Below are positions 1-10,173 of a stretch of DNA of 64,000 bases, in pieces. A model generated the notes under the pieces. It did not search any database, was not told the origin of the DNA, and worked only from the letters and a program-made list of their open reading frames with translations. The DNA is from Nothophaeocryptopus gaeumannii (taxonomy: Eukaryota; Ascomycota; Dothideomycetes; Mycosphaerellales; Mycosphaerellaceae), in NCBI GenBank assembly GCA_031771865.1, contig JASISA010000027.1, positions 2,542,001 to 2,606,000 on the forward strand, in the 5' to 3' direction. The stretch's first letter is position 1. Each line of letters begins with the position of its first letter. A program made the translations under genes and the position numbers.

Positions 1-847
1 CATCGTCCAATTCCACGGACACCATCCGCTCAATGCTACTGTCTCGCGTTCGCAGCGGAGGCAGGCTGTCTAGCGTAGCTCTTGAAGAGCGCTGTGGAAA
101 GCGCGCAACATCCTCTTCGTCCTCCGACTCCGACTCTTCCTCGTGTGCGATGGCGGGAAAACTCAACCCCGCGAAGCCAATGGCCGACTGGAATGCGCCT
201 CGATCCGCGATGGGCGACATCGGCTGCTCGTCATCTTCGTCTGGTATGCGCTCGTGTTCACCGGACGGAGTTGTCACGAAACCAATCGTCGCGCCCGGTG
301 CGATGTTCCGCGTCGGTGGGCTCGGTGACCCGTCGTGCATGGGTGTGTACGCGACATTGCTTCTATCACTGGCGTTCGAGCGGCCTGATCTGAACAGATC
401 TCTGCCGCGGTCGCTGAGGGTACGCCGATGCGACGCCTGCCTGGCGAGGTCACCAGCCCGCCCCGCCGTCCCTCCACTGTTGTTGCCGCTGCTCGTGAGG
501 GTCTGTAGGGGGATGGCGTTGCTGGCGGACTGGTTCCTTCGATGGCCTGGGCCTGCCTCGTGCGATTCCATGTGGATGGAGTCAGCGCTCCTCGCGCCTT
601 CGCCAAATCCCACTGCCTCTCTTCATTTGGCCCTAAGTGTGATGTTGGAGTGTATCAGAAATGCCGGAGCTAGGCGTGGATGCTGGTCGCTCTTGTTGGA
701 CAAGCTGCGGCTCTCTTCGCTTGGCTTGGTCTCGAGCAACTCCGGGTCAGTTGTCTACGAAGTTCGGGGGTGGACGACTGAATCGGGCACAGAGAGCTCC
801 AGACGTTCGTCGGTGATTGGCTTGTTGTGTTGGTTGTTGTTGACCAT
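1..847 (-). CDS. Ser/Pro-rich hypothetical protein, C-terminal part running off the left edge
   Basis: A long open minus-strand frame covers about 612 down to 1 and continues past the edge. It encodes a fungal-style low-complexity protein with many Ser, Arg, Pro and Asp residues (for example HRRNQSASNAIPLQ, then GATIGFVTTPSGEHERIPDEDDEQ, cut short here) and an acidic Glu/Ser run near 130-150. The frame is closed just upstream, and a possible acceptor (GGCAG) lies near 613-617, so an intron probably joins it to an upstream exon. A candidate start is the ATG at 847-845, but that frame meets a TAG at 757-755 before continuing open to 626, so the 5' structure is unresolved. No domain is recognised. 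The opposite-strand frame at 33-881 is a shadow with no recognisable composition. Confidence 0.42.
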
Positions 848-3028
848 CTTCAAGTCAACGTTACGAACAGGGTCAACCTAGGGACTGACACGCTGAACGA
901 GCGTTCCAGCGCTAATGCAATGCTTAATCTCGAATTTAGACTCGCTTCGATCCATGTGATTCTTAGTCATCCGAGTTGAGTTGACGGACACAAAGACGGG
1001 ACGATGGGAGAGCTAAATCAGCAAAGTACTGAGTTGTTTCAGTCGCAGTTAACATGACGGATGAAATCAGCGTGATAGTGCTCGTCTAGCTGTTGATTCG
1101 TGACGTTCACGTGGGTATAACGGTGCTGGAAGAATCCTTGCCTCATCACCTTTTCAGCTTCTTATCAACATCGATTGTGCTTTCGATTAACAAAGTGAGT
1201 GAATGCTGTTTAGCCAGCCTGCAACCTGCACGTACCTCCTAGTGTCCTTGCCAACTTGATACCACAATAATAAGCCTCAGGTCGATAGCACTCGGGCAAC
1301 CTTGGAAGGTAGGAACTTCACGTGTGTGATTGGCCGAGATTGTACGGACGCCAACGGATGGATGCTGCTTGCCACAACCCGCTCCACGATCGCCTCTGGG
1401 TCATGTTGCTGCTTGCCGAGCACGATGATCTCCAAACTACGGCGTAAAAGTGCCTACAGCTTTGCGTTCAAGATTATCGTTATACGCAACTCTTGACAGC
1501 TGCCACTGAAGTAGCAGGGAGTTCTCATACCATGGTTCTGGTATCGCCATGATGTATCTGAAAAGCGGTCTACGCTGTTGTCCTTCGGGCTGCCACCTCA
1601 GGCGAAACGCAGCTGTCACGTCCAAGCTCGGCGTGGCATTGGAACAACCCTGTTGCATGTCAGCCCTCTCGGATCCCGTATAGACGTAGTAACGTCCGAG
1701 AAGGAGGCATTTCAAGGATGTAGACAATTCCATATGCTTTCGATGCTGTCCTGTCCCCCGGACCCTCAAGACCACTGGTCAAAATGTATACGAAGCTGGA
1801 CTTGGCAATTATTGTGAGGATGCAGTGAAGCGAAGATGCGTGGCTGCTTTTGTGGTTTGATGGCGTCGCTCTTTCAAACTCTAGCCAGTCGTCGTCCCCG
1901 CCGAGCTTGTCATCAAGCTTGCCAGACACGGCCGAGAGGTCTCTCGCGTCCGCACACTTTGCGAAACGGTGATGGCTTGCACGGTGGAGTGGGACATGGA
2001 GCGAGCGCTCGCCCCCGCTTCAGCCGACCACGAGGAAAGCGCGCCCATCTCTCATGATGGCATGACATCGACGTCGTGCAAGCATATCTGATGGATATAG
2101 GAAGAGTATGTTCATGGGATGCAGAAAAGAAGCCGTTCCCACGTGGCAGCATCAACCTTCCACCCTTCATTGCGCGATTCTGGCCCACCAGCTGGGCCCT
2201 AAGGTACCAGGTGCACGACTGTACCAAGATTGGCCTTGACCGCAGTGAGCACCTTCCATCGGAGATCTAGGCACGTGGCGATTGGCGGAAGTGGCTGCTG
2301 TTGGCAGAATGAGCAACGGGGTTGTGCTCAAGCGAGCCACACGCAGTCGGAGGACCACAGCAAGCACAGGCAACGTCGGTACCTTTCAACGCTCATGCTC
2401 ATGCGCATGCGCACGTTGCTATGAGATCCAACGGCACCTAGCGTGAACGCTGGGGGGGAATCTCGCACACTCGCGCTGATCTGGCCATCCATCTACCTGC
2501 CGATATTTAGTGAGCCATCGTGTCCTCGGTGCGCACCTTCTTGCTTGGCCGCTGTACTTCGTAGGCTCTTCCCAAAACAACCTAAGCTAACTCTGTTCTC
2601 AGCGTGGCGGCCGCGTGGGAGAACGAACAGCGACGCCACTGCTGCATGCAGTGCAAGACTCATTCGGCTCCCGCTACCCTCGAGAGCACCTTCCGTTGCA
2701 AGGGCTGAGGCGAGGTCGGCCGGCCTTCTACTTCCCCGGCTGCTCCTGGACTGCTGCTCCTCAAGATCAACGCGCTCCCCTCCCCTAACATCGAGGTGGC
2801 CTTGGACTGTAGGTGCGTGCGAGTTCCAAGTTGTTGCCGTCTCGGGCTTGCCATGCTCGTAGCTCAGCTGCCACGCGACCTGGATCCACTTGCAACGACT
2901 GGCACGCAGAGCTCCGAGTCTGCTCATGGCAGCCATATGGTATGTCCCACGACAATCAAGTCGCCGAGCCGCTCTCGAGAGCTGTGTTTGAGGAATCACT
3001 GCTGATAAGGATCTTGTAGCATCCGTCC
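848..3028. other. Gene-poor interval, about 2.2 kb
   Basis: Short frames occur on both strands, but none shows a recognisable domain, codon pattern or splice-compatible continuation. The last several hundred bases presumably hold the promoter and leader of the plus-strand gene starting at 3029. No repeat, tRNA or mobile element was recognised. Confidence 0.5.
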
Positions 3029-4549
3029 ATGGCAATAACTCGACCAACTCCGCTGGACTCCAATAATGCTAGTACGAGGAGAGTACCGCAGCTGGCCGTG
3101 AGGAACAAGCTGCCACAGTCTGGAATCTCAGCGACGCAAGATGTCGCACTCTCAAGCGAGGAGAGCAACAGCGCGGGCCGTCCGCTCACTTCGGCAGTGA
3201 CTACTCCTCGAACCGACTCCAGACTCGCCGAGTCTGCTCCGAAAACCGATCCGAGGTTGCAGCGCCATGACTCTAGAAGCGACAAACCCAAGCACAAGGA
3301 CAGCAAGAGAAAAGGCGCGGGTGTACTGGGCTTTTTCACACTGAAGGAGCCGTCAACCTTAGCGCTGGATGAGTTCGCGGACCAGGAAAGGAAGAAACTG
3401 GCGTCGCAGAAAGGCCCAAAGATCCTTCCTGGTGTTTCCTCCCAAAAGCTCCCTGGATACGTGCCTAAAGTCAACAGCAAGTGGGACGGCCTGCCCGACC
3501 ATGCGAGACGAAGGGATGAAAAGGAAAGGATGGGAGGGGAGAGAAGTATTAGGAATTCGACTACCTCCTTCCATTCCCGCCACAGCGATAGATCAGACGG
3601 TACACAGTCACCCAAGCGCCCATTTGGATCTCTTTCGAGCAGACCCTTGGGACGGCAGTCCTCAGATAAGAAGAGGAATCTGTCCCTCTCGGGTAGTGAA
3701 GAGTACCGTCCCGATAGTCGATCTCCCACCCATTCGCGCTCGGCTGTTGCTCACGAGAAAGTTGTCCAGAGAGGCCTTCCATTTTCTCAAGGCAGCGTTG
3801 ACAAAGTCAAAACGCCTCCGTCGTTGTCATCACCACCTCGGGCGTTCCGTCTTGACTCTTCTCTGGATTCGCCACCCGAGCTCGACCTACACGGCCGGGG
3901 CTAGTCCAAAGATTGGCTCTCGTCGCCAAACGCTCAAATCGACTCCATCGGCGCTGTCTGGATTAGCAGTGACCCGGAAGACGTGATTGTTAAGACTGCT
4001 GGTCCAGACGTCCTCGCTCCTCCCGTCGTACTGAGGAAGGAGAGATCGACCATTGAGCCTTGCCTTGAAAAGATCGCAGAAGACGTGGCATGGGAAGATG
4101 CGACTAAGCTTCGCAGTTCAGCATTCGTGCGCAACTTCAGCCACCCAAGCAAATTCCACGCCTGGGACGGCTCTGTAACACAGCGTTCACGTACATCGTT
4201 AACAACAGTGCTATCTCAAGGACTGGCCATTCCTTTCATCGCAGAGGGCAACCCCCTTCGACCTGCGGCACATGATGCGAACACCTCGTTGACTCGAGGG
4301 TTCCTCCCGCCCGCAGTACGAGTCCCTAGCGACAGCTCCTCAACTTCATCGAGTCGCACTCCGACGAAATCCACATCCCCGCCCGTAGAACGTGCGCGTC
4401 CCGTCCAGCAAGCGAAAAGAAAAGATGAAGTCTTGCCGTGGGAGATGTTTGAGCCGCCTCCAAGCCAGCTCGAAAGCCCATCAGGCCCGAACAAGAGTGG
4501 TGAGACCAAGAAGCCAAAGCGTCTCAGCGCCAGGCTGGGCCTCAAGTAG
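3029..4549 (+). CDS. Basic low-complexity hypothetical protein with one in-frame TAG
   Basis: From ATG 3029 the frame runs 291 codons to a TAG at 3902-3904. The same frame then continues open from 3905 to the stop at 4547-4549, for about 506 codons in total. Both halves look coding: Ser/Pro/Arg/Lys-rich, with a more structured stretch in the first half (GFFTLKEPSTLALDEFADQE, then KLPGYVPKVNSKWDGLP) and an ordered stretch after the stop (IGAVWISSDPEDVIVKTAGP). The C-terminus is Lys-rich. An intron that removes the TAG and keeps frame is possible only with weak sites, for example 3806-3904 (99 nt, donor GTCAAA). I recognise no family. It converges on the P450 gene. A nonsense allele, assembly error, stop read-through or unusual intron are all possible. 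Confidence 0.55.
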
Positions 4550-4821
4550 TGTTGCACTAAATGGCGTGGCTCACTCCGAATAAGTGCTGTTTGAATTGAA
4601 AGACGCAATGCTGGTATGAATGTTCAGTATCTCAAGGCTGTATCTGGTGTATCTCTAGCAAGGAGTTCGGGACTTTCGGAGGACAATAGAGTGAACGAAC
4701 AGCATCAAAGTCCGCTGCGCTTTATTGCTTCATCATATGTACACGATGGATGTCATCTACCGTGACCTTCCATGGATTTTCAACCCAATCACTGCCGTGT
4801 TCTCGCTCTTCTTTGCCCGGT

Positions 4822-6618
4822 CTAATAAGCCTTGTGAAACCTCACCCTCACATTATCCGCTGGCCACATCGTAAGCCCAAGCCCTTTTCTCAACTTCGCC
4901 ATCTCAATCTGATCAACCGGCTCAATCCTATCGAAATTCTGCAACAACCTCACCAGAACATATGCCGCTTCGATCAAAGCATACTGCTGTCCCAGACAAA
5001 TCCTCGGACCCGCCGAGAAAGGCAAGAAAGCGAACTTGTGCGTCGCGCCGGCGCTCTTCTCCTCCCACCGTTCCGGTCGGAATTCCAACGCATCCTCTCC
5101 CCAGAGATCTTTCCGTCGTTGCATCAGGTACACAGAGAAAGCGACAATCTGGCCCTTGGGCACTGCTACGGGGGATTTCTGATCTGGCCCTCCTCCGACG
5201 GGCAGAGTTGTATCGCGAACTGCGACGCGGTTGTTAAAAGGGACATTGGGATGGAGGCGAAGGACTTCGTTCAAAAAGTGTTGGAGATGGCGACAAGATT
5301 TGAGTTTGGTAAAGTCGATTTCTCCGGCGGAGGCATCGTCGGCCGTGGTGGGGAAATCACGGAGGATGGTTGTGCGGAGTTTCTGGAAAATGTCGGGGTG
5401 AAGGGAGAGGCGGGCGAAACACCAGCCGAGGAGCGCGGAGGTCGTATCTCTGCCTGCGACTAAGATGGCAAGAGTCTGATTTTGGAGTTCTTGGCGGTCT
5501 TGCGTTTGTTGGGCCAGGGCGGAGAGGAGGTTGTATCTCTTGTTCTGCTGCTTTTCCGAGTTCGTGGCGACTGGATCGACGGCTCTTTCGACGAAGCGCT
5601 CGGTGAATTGTCTAATTCGGCGAAGTCCTTTTCGGAATTCGAGGCTATCTGCCAGTCGGTACAGAGACTGGAATCTGATGCGTTTCAGTAGCACCTTGGA
5701 TGCCAGCTCCCAATCGGCCATGAACTGTTTTTGGTCTGCGCTGCCGCTGCCAGTAGCCTCGCCGCGAGCTTCCTTGACTGCCAGAGATTGGGAGTTTACT
5801 GATTCGCCAAAGAGAAAGTGGGTTGCGGTGTCGAGCGTGAAGTTGAACAGCAAAGGCTGGAGTTCGACGTTTCCCGTCCAGCCGTCGCTGTCTGTACCTC
5901 CAATGGCCTCGATCAAAGCTTGAGTGGCGTGTTCTGTTTGTTCCAGGTCGTTGATCTGTTCTCGATTGAACTGAGGCCTGAAAAGCCCACGTGAATGTTC
6001 CCAGAACCTTGACTTGTTAGCCAATTGGCATATTGAAAAGAACGTCGCTGGACGCACGCTCCATCGCTTGAGAAGATTGATTTGCCCAGCAGGGGGTAGA
6101 ACTGGTTGATTCGTCTTTCACCAATCTGAAAGTCCTAAAAGCCGGTCAGAGAACAGCACAACAGGATTCGAACATGTGTTAGAGGTCAGACTCACCTTGA
6201 ACTGCGTAGCGAGGAGCGCCTGTATGTTGGCTGGCTCGATAGTCTATGCCTCGGTTTCAGTCAGTTGGACCATCGAATGGGCCATGTGCCATGTGCCATG
6301 TGGGGGGCACACCGAAAGGGCAACGGTGCCCTCAAACTGCGTCACTCTTGGAGTTCGCGTATGCTCAAAATGCTCGCTAATAACTTCGTCCAAAATGTCC
6401 GCTCCTTGTCGAAGTTTTCTCATGGTCCTTCGAAAGCGGTCCATGCCATCCAGTAGTGACCAGGGCCACGGTCCCGACAGATTATAAGGTTCCTCGCACC
6501 CACGGGCATCCGCAAAAGCCTTGAAATTGCGAGCATTGATGAAGCTTTGAATCGTTCTGTAGGCAATGTAACACAATGCCAAGACTACCAAGTTTGTCAA
6601 ACTGATGAAGTTGGCCAT
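4822..6618 (-). CDS. Cytochrome P450, CYP52-like (fatty acid/alkane hydroxylase type)
   Basis: Four exons read 6618-6313, 6243-6196, 6134-6058 and 6007-4822, giving about 538 aa. Introns are 69, 61 and 50 nt; the last has donor GTGCGT and branch point GCTAAC. The start gives a hydrophobic ER anchor (FISLTNLVVLALCYIAY). After splicing, the CYP52-type N-terminal block TIEPANIQALLATQFKDF is followed by FSSDGAFWEHSRGLFRPQF. The I-helix is AGRDTTSALLGW, the ExxR motif is EVLR, and the haem loop is FSAGPRICLGQQ with Cys481 as ligand. CYP52-clan enzymes usually omega-hydroxylate fatty acids or n-alkanes at the ER using a separate reductase; substrate cannot be read here. No reductase or other pathway gene is adjacent, so it is not evidently part of a cluster. 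Confidence 0.92.
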
Positions 6619-7424
6619 ATCGAAGCTCTCTCGAACAGTTCGGCAGGTGATTTTTGGCGGGTTTCGAACTCGCTTGCCTAGTTGAACAGCAATTCAGGGA
6701 GAGCCCACGCTTTTAAGTCTTGGGCAAGAGGTTCAATTAAGAGTGATGATGATACAGAACGAGGACGGTGCTTCTTTGACACATGGCACAATGGCTGATC
6801 CGGCACGGCCGTAAAGCTTTGGTGTCAAGGGGTCCATCGCTCTTCTGATTGGTCAAAACACGTGCTCGCATTGGCCGGCTACTTTCAGCTCTTCACGCGA
6901 CAACGGCAAGTGTACAGACTGCCGCTTCGCTGTTATTAGCGTCGTAGCTTGGGCAATGACCTTCTTTGACTCTGCTACACAATCGAAGAGTCTGATGGCT
7001 AAAACCCAGCCTTGGCAAACTCAACCCGCATGATCGATATCGCTTTTCGCCACAGGGAGGCATCACTGAAACCATCACGAGAGCGAAGAATCGCGGAATG
7101 ACAACGCACAGGCAGGCTCTGGTGGAGTCCGTTGGTGGCGACTTTGGCAGCTGATCACAAAGCCTGAGTGTTACTAGGGTAGATGAAAGATTCGTGGGCT
7201 CACTTTGCACCCAATACCACGCGTGGCTCGCAAGGCGCTCACCTAGAATGAAAGCTCGCGATATTCCTCATCGACGATCATACGTATCTGGAAATGCCGG
7301 AAGGTCGTCCTCGAAGAAGTCATCAATGGTACGAGAACGTGTCCAATGACCTTGCCGCTTTGCAATTTGGTTCGTACGGTGTCGGTCTCCTTCCGACCTG
7401 CGATCTCCTCACAGATTGAAATGT
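6619..7424. other. Intergenic: P450 promoter side and acyltransferase 3' side
   Basis: About 800 bp between the P450 start and the acyltransferase stop, both on the minus strand. Short frames at 6893-7210 and 7243-7539 (minus) have no recognisable features. The second overlaps the acyltransferase 3' end in another frame, so an additional 3' exon of that gene cannot be fully excluded. Confidence 0.45.
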
Positions 7425-8437
7425 TCAATCCTGTTTGAGGCCAGATGCTGATTCTGGCTCCCACGTCAAACCATCCATTAAGCGCTGGCGGAGCCTGTCC
7501 AGCCTCTCGCCCTTTTCCACCCATCGCGCCTCGAGCCATCTAGCCAAGTCGTCGTCCTGCTGCGGCAAGTCTTTGAGTTCATGTCGATCGACGTGTACGT
7601 AAAATCTCCAGGTCTTATGCAGTCGAGGTTGCGATAGGCCCTGCCAGAATGGGGGCGCCTGCTGGAAAAGATCTTTGCCCTTTGCATAAGCAATCGTCAA
7701 GTCGTACACAGCTTTCACATGGCGAGTATGGCGGAGCTTTTGGACCGTCGCGATGAAACCTTTGGTACGAGGATAGAGCAGATGTTGCCCGAGAGACCTG
7801 TGATTAGCAGCGCACCACACTTCGGCTTCACGTCGCTTCGCAGTGGTGTATCTCGTAGCCTCGCTGTACGAGATCAGCCCTACCTATGCTCAGCATGAAG
7901 AACCACGATCCCGAAATGCCTAGAAGGCCGCTTACACATTGGCCATTGCCGCCGCGTCACACCGTAGAAGACTCTCTCCAGCTCTCGCTGATCTGACATC
8001 CAATTCCTACTCACCAACGGCATGCCCATCGCCCACAGGCCCCATCCCAGGAAGGGGACCCACTTGAGCTGCTGCTTTGCAAACCATCGACATCTCGCAA
8101 GCATTCCGCAGTGAACAGCGACCTCTTGCAAAAGCCAGAAATCCGACCATTCTACGTGATTGGACACAACGATTGCACTCTCCCCTTTGGGCAAGCGATC
8201 TGCTCCCGAAACGACAATCTTGGCGTGGTTGATGCGCGTAAAGATTAGTTGAACGCCAAGCCAGACCGACTCGGCTATGCGTGAAGAAAGATGGTAGGCC
8301 AAGTCCGGGAAGAGGGCGGATAGCGGCAGCAGTGCAGAGAGCGCGACATCTGCCAAGAGCAAATGGACAAGCCAAGGCAGAGTGAAGGTCGCGCAACGCA
8401 GGCCCAGGGCGAATTTCCAAAGGATGTGCAGGACCAT
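7425..8437 (-). CDS. 1-acyl-glycerol-3-phosphate acyltransferase-like protein (PlsC domain)
   Basis: Two exons, 8437-7936 and 7879-7425, joined across a 56-nt intron (donor GTAAGC, acceptor GTAG), give about 318 aa. The splice restores WPMWLISYSEATRYT across the junction, which fixes the site. The N-terminus is hydrophobic (about residues 5-45, probably membrane-embedded). Motif I is NHVEWSD (NHX4D), the catalytic His-Asp pair. The motif III region reads SEATR, where most family members have EGTR, so a Gly is replaced by Ala. The family transfers acyl chains to lysophosphatidic acid or other lysophospholipids in ER membranes; the closest type is the plant LPAAT2/animal LCLAT group. Substrate is not determinable from sequence alone. 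Confidence 0.85.
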
Positions 8438-8531
8438 CGTCGGCAGCGTGTCTGTCTAGAGGCGCCGCGCGACGATGAGACAAGAGTCCGGCAGCTAGCA
8501 GCAGCTTGTTTGTTGGGCGCGGGTGAATAGC

Positions 8532-8580
8532 TTGCAGGTTGCAGATTGCAGATTGCAGATTGCAGTCTGCAGATTGCTGG
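8532..8580. repeat. Tandem heptamer repeat (TTGCAGA)7, imperfect
   Basis: Seven consecutive 7-nt units based on TTGCAGA; three are exact and four differ by one or two bases. It lies about 95 bp upstream of the acyltransferase start codon. Confidence 0.85.
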
Positions 8581-9533
8581 GTGATACAGCAGGGAGAGCG
8601 GGATAGGCGCAGCGCATACAGCAGCAGGTAATAACAGGTAACTACCCTACCTACTAAAGAGCAGTGGGTGGTTAGAGGGAGTGGGGATGGTTAATGCCGA
8701 ATGGTGGGTGGATGGTGAATGGTGAACGGTAGGAGACACGGAGGAGGGACATCACAAATGACGCGACGCTGCATTGTTGACGACTTCCGCCACTCAAGCA
8801 AGCGCGTGCCACACTTTTCCAAACGGAGGCTTTGTATTCCAAACCGCCTTGCCAAGTTGAAGCGCGTGACAGCGACTGTCAATGCTGACTACTGTACTCC
8901 TAGGTCTACTACCACCTCCTCCACTACCTCCTACAGTACGACCTTATGCTGCTCAGCTCCCGTTTCTCACCAGCAGCATTCGAGGTTGCACACATATTGG
9001 ACAGGTACATGGAGCAGCAGAGATGGGATTATGATTAATATTGTAGGTAATTGCACCGCGGGCATCAGGCTGGTACAGTGGGAAACATGGCAGCGGTCCC
9101 AACCTTGAACCCGGGGCAGCGCCCGCCGACCTGCATGCGTTAGTCACCGCCACCGTCTCTCTCACACGATCCAGGCCTTTTGATTGACGTCTGAAATACC
9201 TCCTCCAGCCTTCCGTTCACAGTTGTCTGCTTCAGCTGCAGCTCGTCGCAAGCGCGCATGACTGTCGCTCGCTGCAAGATTGCAACACGCCGTGCAACCT
9301 CTCACCTGCAGAACGCGTCCGCTGCGCTGCCCCTTCTCAATCAACATCGTCACTCCACTCCCCCCCCATCCTCTCACCGTCCGTCCGTTCCTGCCTCTCC
9401 CTCTCCCTTCCAGAACGCTACCCGTCCGTCTGTCCGCACCGCACCTTCTGTCCACTGTCCCTCCGCACCCGCCCCGCCGGCCCCGAGGACGCCTCGACAG
9501 GACCCTCCCGAGACCAACCGATTCGCCAGCCAG

Positions 9534-9573
9534 ATCGCATCGCATCGCATCGCATCGCCTCGCATCGCATCTC
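9534..9573. repeat. Tandem pentamer repeat (ATCGC)8, imperfect
   Basis: Eight 5-nt units of ATCGC with single-base variants in units 6 and 8. It lies within the C/T-rich leader upstream of the bZIP gene. Confidence 0.85.
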
Positions 9574-10173
9574 ACAGCAAACAGCACGCCTCCTCGCATG
9601 CACACGCCGGTGCTGCGCCATACTGCCTTACCAACATCATCCGTATCCGTAGCATCATCCTTCGAACACCATCGTCCACGCGAATTGCCTGCGTCGCCTC
9701 TCTGATTCCAAATCCGCCGGCGACAGCGAGCACTGTCCCCGCGAGCACAAGAATCAATAATCATCTGTGCCGACGACGACTGACCGACTTTGCGTTTCAC
9801 TTATCCATCAGGGCATCGGGTCCCTGCGTGCAACAGAGGTCAGCTTCTTCATTCGCTTTGCCTGCCCTGCCCAACCATGTACTGCTGTCACTTGTCCTCC
9901 ATCGTGCCTCGTTCGAGTAACCTGGGGGCCTTGTTCGTTGGTCACGAGCATTTGCATTTCTGCTCCAAATCCACGGCCCGATGGACCGAGCAATTTGGCA
10001 TTTGAGCATTTCAAGTGCCCATTTCGCTTGCTCGCCATTCCACAATACAACCACCTTCTCACCATACTCCTCGATCGACAAAGTCCCATCTCGATCGCCT
10101 CACCACTCGCTGACAACGTGTGTAGGCACTACGTTGATAGCTGCCGCCTGAGCCATTGCCGCCGTTGTCCAGA

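Larger units (their letters stand above)
8438..10173. other. Divergent promoter region and pyrimidine-rich leader
   Basis: About 1.7 kb separates the acyltransferase (minus) from the bZIP gene (plus). The right part (about 9290-9500 and onward) is strongly C/T-rich on the plus strand, as in long fungal 5' leaders. It carries two small tandem repeats (8532-8580 and 9534-9573). Frames here, including one on the minus strand at 9162-9800, are low-complexity products of this composition and show no protein features. Confidence 0.5.

Noticed and set aside
4750..5463. A 237-codon plus-strand frame.
   Set aside because: Antisense to the P450 catalytic exon, which has all P450 signatures.
6650..6680. 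A T-arm-like hairpin with the TTCGAA loop, suggesting a tRNA.
   Set aside because: No matching acceptor stem, A-box or anticodon arm could be placed on either strand.
9258..9920. Long Pro/Ser/His-rich plus-strand frame (220 codons) and its minus-strand counterpart.
   Set aside because: It reflects the C/T-rich leader and the ATCGC repeat; no motif, and it is not connected in frame to the bZIP exons.
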